A stretch of DNA of 43,518 nt from VRUE01 sp050258095 (GTDB taxonomy: Bacteria; Actinomycetota; Thermoleophilia; Solirubrobacterales; 70-9), in contig JBLMYD010000086.1 of assembly GCA_050258095.1 (NCBI GenBank), positions 1-43,518 on the forward strand, written 5' to 3'. The position numbers and the translations under genes are program-made. Below, one piece after another: positions 23,265-29,962 of the stretch (position 1 is its first letter; each line of letters begins with the position of its first letter). The notes beneath the pieces are model-generated. The model was not told where the DNA came from. It worked only from the letters and a program-made list of their open reading frames with translations, and did not search any database.

Positions 23265-24436
23265 GGATTAGCAGGGATTTCCTGCTCCTCCACCCCATCG
23301 TCCGCGTCAGGCGGACACGATTCGGACACATCGCGCCGCGCCTTGGCGATCTGATCCTCAGCGGATACCCGCTCGCTCAGGTCGAACTCATCGAAGACGT
23401 GGGCGTAAACGTCAAGCGTCATCGTCGGCGAGTGCCCGGCCTGGCGCGCAACATCGACCACGCTGCGGCCTTCGTGGATCAGCAGCGAGACAAAGCTGTG
23501 GCGAAGATCGTACGGCCTGGCGTTTTCGATGCCCGAGATGCGACACGCGGGATGCCAAGCGTCCCGATGCCATGACTGCCAAGCGCCGTCATTCCAAACG
23601 CCGCCGGACCGGTTGGGGAATAGAAGGTCGTCGTCACCATCGTGATCGCAGCGAAGCCGCCACTCCGCCAGGTCGGCAGCCAGCGGCGCAAGCAACCGCA
23701 CCGTGCGCGCCTGGCCTGTCTTGGTGGTCTTGACACCGCCCTGACCGTCAGCCGCCTTCTCGACCAGAAGCGTCCGCTCACGCACGTCCGCCCAGCGAAG
23801 CGCCTGGGCCTCCTGGGGACGGAGTCCGGCATACGCGAGGACCGCGATCAAGGTTGCGTCTCGCGGCCCATGCTTCCGTCGCCTTCCCGTTGCCGCCACG
23901 CGCAGGCGCTCGACGGTCAGCGGCGACAGCGGCCGAACCTCGCGATAGCGCCGAACCTTTGGCTTCTTCACGGCCTTGACCGGGTTGTGCGCGATCCGAC
24001 GCCACTCGACGGCGCAGCGGAGGACGCCCTGAAGCTGCACGAGCGCCCGATGCACGGTCGGCAGCCCCACGCCGTCCGCTTCGAGTTCGGCCCGGTAGCG
24101 CTCCACGACTTCGGGCGTGATCGCGTTGAGCGGCATGGAGCCGAGTCGCGGCTGAATGTGGCGATCCCACAACTTCGCGTAGCTGAGCAGGGTGCGCGAC
24201 GCCAGGTTGGGAACCGCGTAAAGCTTCCACCACTCTTCCGCGAACTCGGCCAGCGTTTCCCGCCCGCCTGTGAGTAGATCGAGATCGCCGGTCCGCTTGC
24301 GCCGCACGACTTCGGCCTCGAACGACTCAGCGTCGCGCTTGCGGCCGATCACCCTGGACCGCTCGCGCCCCTGCTCGTCGCGCCAGCGCACCCGCCAAAC
24401 CGCACCGCCCTTCCGCTCAACCCTTTCAACGCTCAT
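23150..24436 (-). CDS. int: Tyrosine recombinase / phage-type integrase
   Basis: 428 aa. The N-terminal arm-binding/SAM-like region covers residues 1-165. The catalytic domain has Arg206 (AYAGLRPQEA), Lys239 (KTTKTGQ), Arg312 (YDLRHSF; the usual first His of HxxR is Tyr309), His335 (AGHSPTMT) and nucleophile Tyr344 (DVYAHV). The reading frame continues through attL and ends inside the acyl-CoA dehydrogenase gene on the opposite strand. Roughly the last 26 residues are therefore encoded by host DNA and would change on excision. The excisionase gene lies 12 bases upstream. Confidence 0.95.
   Translation of the reverse strand: MSVERVERKGGAVWRVRWRDEQGRERSRVIGRKRDAESFEAEVVRRKRTGDLDLLTGGRETLAEFAEEWWKLYAVPNLASRTLLSYAKLWDRHIQPRLGSMPLNAITPEVVERYRAELEADGVGLPTVHRALVQLQGVLRCAVEWRRIAHNPVKAVKKPKVRRYREVRPLSPLTVERLRVAATGRRRKHGPRDATLIAVLAYAGLRPQEAQALRWADVRERTLLVEKAADGQGGVKTTKTGQARTVRLLAPLAADLAEWRLRCDHDGDDDLLFPNRSGGVWNDGAWQSWHRDAWHPACRISGIENARPYDLRHSFVSLLIHEGRSVVDVARQAGHSPTMTLDVYAHVFDEFDLSERVSAEDQIAKARRDVSESCPPDADDGVEEQEIPANPYNPINLPRISFITSSVPPPIGPRRASRTARSMPYSFM
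23229..23262 (+). other. attL, left attachment site
   Basis: 34-bp direct repeat matching attR at 32 of 34 positions; the longest exact stretch is AAATTGATGGGGTTGT (23247-23262), the probable crossover core. It encodes the last codons of the acyl-CoA dehydrogenase (MKEILGKLMG), so the gene is restored after integration. Targeting a protein gene's 3' end rather than a tRNA is less common for tyrosine integrases. Confidence 0.88.
23313..23329 (+). repeat. GGACAC direct repeats, left (possible integrase arm-type sites)
   Basis: GGACAC-GATTC-GGACAC: two copies with an 11-base period, about 50 bases inside attL. The same arrangement, GGACAC-AATCC-GGACAC, occurs at 29827-29843 inside attR in the same orientation. 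Paired hexamers one helical turn apart near both att sites fit integrase arm-binding sites. They also lie in integrase codons here, so the similarity at the right end could instead be a remnant of integrase coding sequence. Confidence 0.45.
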
Positions 24437-24448
24437 CGCAATCGCCGC

Positions 24449-24736
24449 CTATCCATCGCTCGCCTGGTCGAGCAGAGCGCGCAAGCCGCCCCTCGGCTGC
24501 CGTCTGGGCTGCCGCGATCTTCGTGGCCGCTCCGGAAGGTCGGCGGCAAGCGTCTGGGCGACGATCCAGCGCTCCAACTCGGCGGGCTGAACCCGAAGCC
24601 GATTACAGAGCCGAGCTGCCTGCAGCTCCCCTCGGGCAATCGCGCGATAGACGGCGCGGCGGGAGAGGCCGCAGGCGCGGGCGACATCCTCCGGCGATAG
24701 AAGTCGCTCGATCTCGTTGTCGGGGCCGTCGGGCAT
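24449..24736 (-). CDS. AlpA/excisionase-type helix-turn-helix DNA-binding protein
   Basis: 95 aa from ATG 24736 (MPDGPDNEIERL); ATG 24769 is an in-frame alternative. The segment LLSPEDVARACGLSRRAVYRAIARGELQAARL...RVQPAELERWI is the MerR-like winged helix of AlpA/Xis excisionase proteins (helix-turn-helix_17). The C-terminus is basic (RPRRSRQPRRQPRG), suiting DNA binding. It is 12 bases upstream of the integrase in the same direction. It probably directs excision or regulates the integrase. Confidence 0.85.
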   Translation of the reverse strand: MPDGPDNEIERLLSPEDVARACGLSRRAVYRAIARGELQAARLCNRLRVQPAELERWIVAQTLAADLPERPRRSRQPRRQPRGGLRALLDQASDG

Positions 24737-24851
24737 TCCTCTGTCTCTACTGTCAAAAGAAAGAGGCATTTGCGTCGGCCAACTTTGTTAAGAGAGATCA
24801 TCTGACGTGTCCGCCTCGCTGCTCGGGCAGCCGCAGCCGGGCCTCCATACG

Positions 24852-24892
24852 GGCGGCCGCCGCACGGCGAAGCCGTGCCAAAATTGGCCGCC
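24852..24892. repeat. Nested hairpin with a GCGAAGC mini-loop
   Basis: Outer 7-bp pair GGCGGCC (24852-24858) with GGCCGCC (24886-24892) encloses inner 7-bp pair GCACGGC (24862-24868) with GCCGTGC (24872-24878) around a GAA loop. GGCGAAGCC contains the unusually stable GCGAAGC DNA hairpin known from some single-strand replication origins. It lies upstream of the excisionase gene. Confidence 0.6.
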
Positions 24893-25145
24893 GGGGGCCC
24901 GGCCGGAGCCGACACCGGGACCGCTTTCGAGCCTTGCTGACGTTGCAGATCAGCAAAGTGCGGCCCAGGCATGGAACCAGGGGGTTCGTAGTGTGTCGGC
25001 TGTCGGGGCTGTGGTCGTGGGGTCGGCATCTGGGACTGCCTGGCGGCCTCTGTCTTGGGGGGTTCTGGCTATCTGGGTAGCTGGTCTGAAATCGTGGCTC
25101 TGACTGCTGGGTATGGGATCTCTTGCTGGCTGTCTATGGTTGGCG

Positions 25146-25254
25146 TTCAGCGGCTTCTCGGAGGCCGAGAGCAGAGAGCGGAGCCATCCATGCGAGTAGA
25201 CAACTCCGCTTCCTCCCTGTGGCCTGCGCCCCCGGCCCCCGAGAAGCCGCTGAA
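25146..25254. repeat. Three-stem inverted repeat (16-bp outer arms)
   Basis: Outer arms TTCAGCGGCTTCTCGG (25146-25161) and 25239-25254 pair perfectly. Inside are AGGCC (25162-25166) with GGCCT (25221-25225) and AGCGGAG (25177-25183) with CTCCGCT (25204-25210). The three stems are coaxially nested, giving a long branched hairpin in DNA or RNA. It starts 13 bases beyond the stop of the minus-strand gene 25268-25552, so it may end or stabilise that transcript. Alternatively it may be an independent non-coding RNA. Confidence 0.65.
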
Positions 25255-25267
25255 AGACCGGGCCGCT

Positions 25268-25552
25268 CTAGGTGACGCCCCCGATCAGCTCGTCAAAGCG
25301 CACAGCGGCCCTGCTGGGGACGATGCGACGGCAATCGCAGGTGAGCAGCCCGTCGCGGACAAGCTCGCGCACCGCGCGCTCTACGGCGTCCTGTTCGCAA
25401 CTGCGCAGGTCAGTCTCGACCCGCAGGGCCAACTCAAGGATCGTGAGCTGCGCCGGGTGCAGGAACAGAACCTGCGTGAGGACCGAGCGTTCCATGATCT
25501 CGTCCTCGTGGGCAGTCGTGAGAACGCGCCGCCGGATATCTTCGTCGTGCAT
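25268..25552 (-). CDS. Small winged-helix-like protein of the element, unknown
   Basis: 94 aa from ATG 25552 (MHDEDIRRRVL), with AGGAGGG ten bases upstream; ATG 25576 is in frame but would contain that site. The order of predicted helices and the C-terminal pattern AVERAVRELVRDGLLTCDCRRIVPSRAAVRFDEL look like a winged-helix fold in which a recognition helix is followed by a beta wing. This kind of short gene is frequent in actinobacterial integrative elements, usually without known function. It is perhaps a regulator of the excisionase-integrase side. Confidence 0.65.
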   Translation of the reverse strand: MHDEDIRRRVLTTAHEDEIMERSVLTQVLFLHPAQLTILELALRVETDLRSCEQDAVERAVRELVRDGLLTCDCRRIVPSRAAVRFDELIGGVT

Positions 25553-25576
25553 GGGAGCTAATCCCTCCTGTGCCAC

Positions 25577-25611
25577 GCCCCCGGCTGTTTGCGCAGCGCG
25601 GGGGCACTTTT
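25577..25611 (+). terminator. GC hairpin followed by a T-run
   Basis: GCCCCCGGCTG (25577-25587) pairs with CAGCGCGGGGGC (25594-25605) with one bulged base and a TTTGCG loop, followed by ACTTTTCTT. On the plus strand this is a Rho-independent-terminator shape. No plus-strand gene is seen just upstream, so it may insulate the downstream operon. It also lies just upstream of the minus-strand gene start at 25552. Confidence 0.45.
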
Positions 25612-25674
25612 CTTCGGATCGTCAGAGCCTAGCAGCTATCGAGCACATATCGCTACTGTTTTGTGCCCTAGCCT

Positions 25675-25947
25675 ATGTCGCTCGCGTCTGAAAGCTTCCC
25701 AACCGCGATGCGCCGCTCCGACCAACCCCAGCCTGCTCTAGGCGAAGCGATCCGCCAGCTTCGCCAGAAGCGCGGCGTCACCCAAGAAGACCTCGCCCAT
25801 GAGGCCGACATAACGACCGGCACCCTCTCCCTGATCGAGCGCGGCCACGCCAACCCCACCTGGGGCACTCTCAAGGGCCTCGCCGGAGCCCTCGGCGTTT
25901 CGATGGGCGAGCTAGGAAAGCTGGTAGATAGGCTGGAGACACCATGA
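25675..25947 (+). CDS. XRE/Cro-type helix-turn-helix regulator
   Basis: 90 aa. The HTH_3 domain covers about residues 22-80: LGEAIRQLRQKRGVTQEDLAHEADITTGTLSLIERGHANPTWGTLKGLAGALGVSMGEL. It is a typical single-domain Cro/C1-like repressor, the kind that controls restriction-modification and defence operons. First gene of the plus-strand operon; its stop overlaps the ATG of the next gene by four bases. ATG 25708 (MRRSDQ) is an alternative start. Autoregulation is likely but no operator was identified. Confidence 0.87.
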   Translation: MSLASESFPTAMRRSDQPQPALGEAIRQLRQKRGVTQEDLAHEADITTGTLSLIERGHANPTWGTLKGLAGALGVSMGELGKLVDRLETP

Positions 25948-26090
25948 TATTTAGCAATGTTCTGTCTGCGCTTGATGCCATCCTGGAAGATCGTATGGCC
26001 GTCCACAGCGATGCAGGATTTCGCCCGACCAAGACCATACGCTTAGGATCGATTAACGAGGGTCCGCTAAACCTCAAGGACCCCCGATAA
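25944..26090 (+). CDS. 48-aa small protein in the island operon
   Basis: ATG 25944 overlaps the XRE stop (ATGA), and TAA ends at 26090, nine bases before the TIGR04255 start. The protein begins MIFSNVLSALDAILEDRM and ends NLKDPR. It is not predicted to be membrane-bound; the first 18 residues form an amphipathic helix and the rest is polar. No family recognised. The exact overlap and spacing argue for real translation. It could be an antitoxin-like or accessory peptide, which is speculation. Confidence 0.6.
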   Translation: MIFSNVLSALDAILEDRMAVHSDAGFRPTKTIRLGSINEGPLNLKDPR

Positions 26091-26099
26091 AGAAGCGCC

Positions 26100-26915
26100 A
26101 TGCCATTTCCGGAGACCCCAAGAGCCATATACGAAAGAAATCCGCTCACCGAAGTCATCTGCCAGCTTCGCTTCCCCACGATTCTCCGCATTGCCTCCGA
26201 GCGACCCGCAGAGTTCCAGGATCGCTTGCGAGATCGATATCCGGTGTATCGAGAGAACCGAGGGGCGGCGCCGGGAATGCCCGCAGAGATTTCCCAGCTC
26301 CTAGCCGATCTCCCGATCCAAATTCCCACAGAGCCCAGCTACGCCTTCGAGGCCGAGGACGGAAAACGGACCGTCAACCTAAGCCGGGAGTTCGTAGCCG
26401 TGACCGAGCGCGACTATCGTGACTGGGAGAGCTTCCGGGGAGAGGTCGAACGGATCAAGGCGGCAGTAGAGGAGATCTACGCCCCCCCCTTCTACGACCG
26501 AACGGGCCTGCGCTATCAGGATGTAATCGATCGAGAGGCCCTTGACCTTCAGGGCGTCCCTTGGCACGAGCTGGTGCGTCCCCCGATGGCAGGTCTTCTC
26601 GGGGGCGATGACGATGGGGTTCGAGAGCGCATTCGGGAGGCCGTTGCGACGGCAGAGCTTGAAATTCCAGAGATCACAGGCGGCACGGTTCGACTTCAGT
26701 ATGGGCTGGGAATCCACGAGGGTCACCCAGAGAAGATTTACGGCATGGACGCTGACTTCTACACTACAGAGAGGAGTTCCACGGATGGAGTACTCGAAAT
26801 ACTCAATGCCTTCAACAAGCACGCTGGCAACTTCTTCCGGTGGTCAATCACGGACCGTCTTCGCGACGCCCTTCGGCCACGTGACGATGCAGCGGAAGAT
26901 GTGGACGGCGGGTGA
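26100..26915 (+). CDS. TIGR04255 family protein
   Basis: 271 aa. The N-terminus YERNPLTEVICQLRFPTILRI and the C-terminal GNFFRWSITDRLRDAL match the pattern of the sporadically distributed TIGR04255 family. The middle contains a repeated-looking RTVNLSREFVAVTERDYRDWESF segment. No catalytic motif is evident. The family is scattered through genomic islands, often with a small partner gene, and its biochemical role is unknown to me. AAGAAG lies just before ATG 26100. The next gene starts inside its 3' end. Confidence 0.82.
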   Translation: MPFPETPRAIYERNPLTEVICQLRFPTILRIASERPAEFQDRLRDRYPVYRENRGAAPGMPAEISQLLADLPIQIPTEPSYAFEAEDGKRTVNLSREFVAVTERDYRDWESFRGEVERIKAAVEEIYAPPFYDRTGLRYQDVIDREALDLQGVPWHELVRPPMAGLLGGDDDGVRERIREAVATAELEIPEITGGTVRLQYGLGIHEGHPEKIYGMDADFYTTERSSTDGVLEILNAFNKHAGNFFRWSITDRLRDALRPRDDAAEDVDGG

Positions 26916-27207
26916 CGCAGGGCGGTGTGCGGCCGTCTTCGAGGCAACCGTTGGAGAAAGTCGCAGCGTCCGGCTTTGGGCTGGCGATGATTCCGAGGAG
27001 ACCGCTACCAAGCGAGCAGTTGGATTCATGGCCCTTCTGCTTCTCCCGCCCCCTGGCCTCGATGAGGCAGTCGAAGAGTTGATTGACGTCTGGAGCTTCC
27101 ACTCTGAACGTGCAGCGCTCGGGCCGCCGGAGGGTCTACCCACTGAGATCGGGCAGGGAAAGATCATTGAGTCCGTCGAGAGACCACTACTCGCCATCGA
27201 GGACTAA
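26899..27207 (+). CDS. Unknown protein downstream of TIGR04255
   Basis: 102 aa from ATG 26899 (or 106 aa from ATG 26887), overlapping the TIGR04255 gene by 17 or 29 bases. It starts MWTAGDAGRCAAVFEATVGE. A moderately hydrophobic stretch (GFMALLLLPPPGLDEAVEELIDVW) is followed by a charged C-terminus ending ERPLLAIED. The open frame reaches further upstream, but that part is a shadow of TIGR04255. Its position suggests it is the usual small partner of the TIGR04255 protein. No family recognised. Confidence 0.6.
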   Translation: MWTAGDAGRCAAVFEATVGESRSVRLWAGDDSEETATKRAVGFMALLLLPPPGLDEAVEELIDVWSFHSERAALGPPEGLPTEIGQGKIIESVERPLLAIED

Positions 27208-27228
27208 GGTCGGCGGGGGAAGGCTTGA

Positions 27229-27807
27229 ATGGGCCTCGTATACGAGCCGGCCAGCGACGGACCCATTCGACAGGCCGAACTTCTTGCGTCTATCGCGGAG
27301 TTCCAGGCGATCCCCGACACGGACGGAGACCCCACCGAGGTAGCCACACGCAAGGTCAAACATCCCTTAGCCATCGTGCTAAGCCAAGACTGCGACCTAG
27401 AACAAGACTTCAACGTAAGGCACCCTGCCGAAAAACCGCAGCCCGACCGCGAGGCAGTCGAATCTTCTCCAACCGCTTTGACCCATATCCTGCTTTGTGA
27501 CGCTCACGAAGAGAGCGAGTTGAAGAAACGTCTCCCCAGCACCTTTGGGTCGAGAGACTTCCGCCGTATCGCCGGCAACCAAAACGAGAGATACCACCGA
27601 ATAGAGGGTGCTGAAATAGAGGGGACTGGCACCATCATCGAGCCTCTTTTCCTGGACTTCCGACGGTACTTCTCGATTCCGTGCTCAGCCGCCTACGAAC
27701 AGCTCAACCCGGGAGCGGCCGAACGCACAGCCCGACTCCCTGCATACTACTTGCACGACCTCAACCACCGCTTCTATAGCTATCTTGCCCGAGTGGCGAT
27801 TCCATGA
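27229..27807 (+). CDS. Conserved hypothetical protein with SQDCDL motif
   Basis: 192 aa. ATG 27229 has GGGGGA eight bases upstream. The distinctive segment HPLAIVLSQDCDLEQDF (about residues 45-61) has a Ser-Gln-x-Cys-Asp core followed by an acidic stretch. The C-terminus is YYLHDLNHRFYSYLARVAIP. I have a general impression of similar SQxCD proteins beside island genes but cannot name a characterised family. The cysteine and flanking acids could be a metal or nucleophile site; this is a guess. It overlaps the next small ORF by ATGA. Confidence 0.7.
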   Translation: MGLVYEPASDGPIRQAELLASIAEFQAIPDTDGDPTEVATRKVKHPLAIVLSQDCDLEQDFNVRHPAEKPQPDREAVESSPTALTHILLCDAHEESELKKRLPSTFGSRDFRRIAGNQNERYHRIEGAEIEGTGTIIEPLFLDFRRYFSIPCSAAYEQLNPGAAERTARLPAYYLHDLNHRFYSYLARVAIP

Positions 27808-27929
27808 GAAACGGCTCGTGTATGAATGTGTCCTCAATCCGGACACGTCGCTCTGGCCACCGGCCGCTGCGGGACGAACATTGCTTCTCTCCCGAACGGA
27901 CTGATTTACTCATTCCGACTTTCAAATGA
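27804..27929 (+). CDS. 41-aa small ORF bridging two operon genes
   Basis: It begins at ATG 27804 inside the stop of the SQDCDL gene (ATGA) and ends at TGA 27927-27929 inside the start of the membrane gene (ATGA), spanning the 118-base gap exactly. The peptide is polar and Arg-rich, beginning MRNGSCMNVSSIRTRRSG. The double four-base overlap suggests translational coupling through the gap. A competing frame is also open for about 37 codons with no start codon of its own, so real coding is not certain. Confidence 0.45.
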   Translation: MRNGSCMNVSSIRTRRSGHRPLRDEHCFSPERTDLLIPTFK

Positions 27930-29107
27930 CTGAACGTCCCTCAGAAGTCGCTGCCCGCTCAGCAGGTCCCCTCTCTGCCGTCTCTTCGGTCAAGGAGATC
28001 GTTACCGTGGTAATGGCGCTGACCGTAACCAACACTCTCGTGTTGCTTCTTACGGGTGGCCACTACTCCGAAGTCAAAAGCTTGGGCGATCTTCCGTTTA
28101 AGACCACCCTCTTCTCGACACTGCTGATCGTTACCATCCTCCGCTTCTACCACGGCAACGCGCGACATCTCGATTCCGTTTACGGGCCAAAAGAGCTGTC
28201 AACAAGCGCTATGAAGCCGGCCCCATGGGGTGGCCTCGGGATCGACTTCTTCGTCATCTTGGCTCAAAGCATCCTGTTCGCCGTTATGAGCTTCTACGCA
28301 GCTGCGCCAGAAGAACTTCTGATTCTTTTTACGGTGCTGCTCGCATCTGATGTCCTTTGGGTGTTGGTAGTACAACAACCAAGTGAAGATCGGGCTGGCT
28401 TTTCACACCAACGTCGATGGATGCTCAACAACATTGTGGCCTTGTTCGTTCTTCTTGGAATTTACCTCGCGGGGGGTCGAGGAAATGTAAGCGACGCAAC
28501 GCTATATGCTGGTGGCACCGTAATGCTGCTCAATTCCGTCTTCGACTTTGTAATTAGTTGGACTTTCTACTTCCCAGCAAAAAAGAAATCCAACAAGAGT
28601 CATGCTCTCTGTATTTTTCTCGCCGCGCCATTCACCCAAACGATTGATTCAACCTCCAAGCAGGTGGATAATGACTATCGACAATGGCTTGAACGAGTCA
28701 TCCGCGAACTCGAGCGGGCAGGTTACGAAGTAATCAGCGCACATGTTCGGGAGGATTGGGGCAACCGGCTCGACTCACCAGCAACGGCACTCAAGCAGGA
28801 TCTTAATGACCTTTACCGCGCCGATGCGGTGGTTGCGCACGTTGGCTCTCCACCTTCTCCTGGCGTGCAGTTCGAGTTGGGAGTCGCCGCGTCATTGGAA
28901 ATACCGGTCGTCCTGGTTTTCGATAGAACAGCTGCACAGCGTCCCTACCTTAATCCTGCTCTTCCCGCAGTAATTCCCACTGACATCCTGGAAGTCGATC
29001 TGGATGAGTCCTCGCCAGAGAGAATCATCCAAGCACTTGGCTCCATGGTGAGATCAACCGACCTAAGAGATGGAGTTGCAAGTCGGCCTCATCATCCAGC
29101 GGAATGA
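27926..29107 (+). CDS. Six-TM protein with C-terminal nucleoside 2-deoxyribosyltransferase-like domain
   Basis: 393 aa. Predicted TM helices at about 23-44, 58-75, 104-124, 129-149, 166-184 and 192-216 are followed by a cytosolic domain (225-375). This domain opens with ALCIFLAAPF and contains LNDLYRADAVVAHV and SPGVQFELGVAASLEIPVVLVFD, the nucleoside 2-deoxyribosyltransferase-like pattern, with candidate catalytic Glu317. Domains of this fold, like related TIR domains, act on nucleotides or NAD-like molecules in several bacterial immune systems. Here the membrane part could be the effector or an anchor. G+C is low. It is the last gene of the operon; the function is inference. Confidence 0.75.
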   Translation: MTERPSEVAARSAGPLSAVSSVKEIVTVVMALTVTNTLVLLLTGGHYSEVKSLGDLPFKTTLFSTLLIVTILRFYHGNARHLDSVYGPKELSTSAMKPAPWGGLGIDFFVILAQSILFAVMSFYAAAPEELLILFTVLLASDVLWVLVVQQPSEDRAGFSHQRRWMLNNIVALFVLLGIYLAGGRGNVSDATLYAGGTVMLLNSVFDFVISWTFYFPAKKKSNKSHALCIFLAAPFTQTIDSTSKQVDNDYRQWLERVIRELERAGYEVISAHVREDWGNRLDSPATALKQDLNDLYRADAVVAHVGSPPSPGVQFELGVAASLEIPVVLVFDRTAAQRPYLNPALPAVIPTDILEVDLDESSPERIIQALGSMVRSTDLRDGVASRPHHPAE

Positions 29108-29126
29108 CCCTGACCCGCCGTCGAAT

Positions 29127-29798
29127 TCATCCCAGCTCGGGCAAGGGGCTATACATGGCCTCAAACGTTCCGACTGGAGTGGCAATGCAGCCCTCGACGT
29201 CCCCTCCAGGATTGACCGCCACAAGGTAGCGAGCCTTTCGCGATCCATTCACGAGCGAGACGATCCACGGCTCAATCCCGGTATAGCTCGTCTCCGTCAA
29301 TGGCCTGCCGGCCAGCATCGAAGGCTCGTAGATGAACTCGACTTGAAGCAGGTCCTTCTCATTGGTCGTCTCGAAGACATGCCTCATCGCGAGCGTTGCC
29401 GCGAGACCCCGCGACACCATCACACGGTGCTCGCCGGACCTCGCATCCTGGATCTTGGCCCAGACGCGCTCGATACCCACCAGAGCCGCCTGACCCATCA
29501 GGCCACTAGCAACCTGAAGCCCCATCCATTCCACGACCGGTATCCAGGCAGCAGCCCCTCTCCCCTGAACCCCATCGAGCACTTTGACTTCGCCGAGATC
29601 GGCGTCGTCGGCAACCCACTCTGCGCCCAATTCGATGGCTACCGCCCGGCGCGCGACGCCCGTTTCTCTTTCGGACCGCCCCACCCACTCCCTGTCGACT
29701 CGGATTGCGAAGGCTGGCCGCATCGTGAAGCGCGAACCCGGTGCCTCGAGATCGAAAGCGTCATCAGGGGACGAACCGAATCTAGGCGGGCAAACCAT
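29127..29798 (-). CDS. Unknown protein at the right end of the element
   Basis: 223 aa from ATG 29798 (MVCPPRFGSSPDDAFDLEA); the open frame extends upstream to 29951, but that stretch overlaps the GGACAC repeats and looks non-coding. No TM segment. It has a mixed alpha/beta pattern with WIPVVEWMGLQVASGLMGQAALVGIERVWAKI and a C-terminus ending FEAMYSPLPELG. No family recognised. It is convergent with the membrane/NDT gene (19-base gap), and it is either an accessory of the island or an unrelated cargo gene. The start is uncertain. Confidence 0.55.
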   Translation of the reverse strand: MVCPPRFGSSPDDAFDLEAPGSRFTMRPAFAIRVDREWVGRSERETGVARRAVAIELGAEWVADDADLGEVKVLDGVQGRGAAAWIPVVEWMGLQVASGLMGQAALVGIERVWAKIQDARSGEHRVMVSRGLAATLAMRHVFETTNEKDLLQVEFIYEPSMLAGRPLTETSYTGIEPWIVSLVNGSRKARYLVAVNPGGDVEGCIATPVGTFEAMYSPLPELG

Positions 29799-29826
29799 CA
29801 AGGGCAGGATGACACTGACCTCATGC

Positions 29827-29843
29827 GGACACAATCCGGACAC
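29827..29843 (+). repeat. GGACAC direct repeats, right
   Basis: GGACAC-AATCC-GGACAC, the counterpart of 23313-23329 with the same 11-base period and orientation, about 120 bases inside attR. Surrounding bases (CGGACACA..CACATTGGCC) also resemble the left copy. Confidence 0.45.
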
Positions 29844-29962
29844 ATTGGCCGGATCAAGCACGATCACGGCCGTCGTCGCCCTCGACCTCGAACAAGCTGA
29901 TTTGCTGGGCATCCTTGCCCTCGGATGATCCCGCGTGTCCTCCCGTGCCATCCTCGGAACTC

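Larger units (their letters stand above)
24770..25267. other. Non-coding stretch of the element with strong secondary structure and a keto-rich tract
   Basis: About 500 bases without a credible gene; the open frames here are low-complexity shadows. The left part holds the nested hairpin 24852-24892. From about 24975 to 25150 the plus strand is dominated by G and T with frequent CTGG and CTGT, unlike anything else in the window. The right part holds the three-stem inverted repeat 25146-25254. It may be the element's regulatory region, an untranslated RNA or a transfer/replication site. None of these can be shown from sequence alone. Confidence 0.5.

Noticed and set aside
24433..25029. 198-aa minus-strand frame over the excisionase and upstream non-coding region
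   Set aside because: Out of frame with the excisionase HTH; composition is shadow-like and there is no motif.
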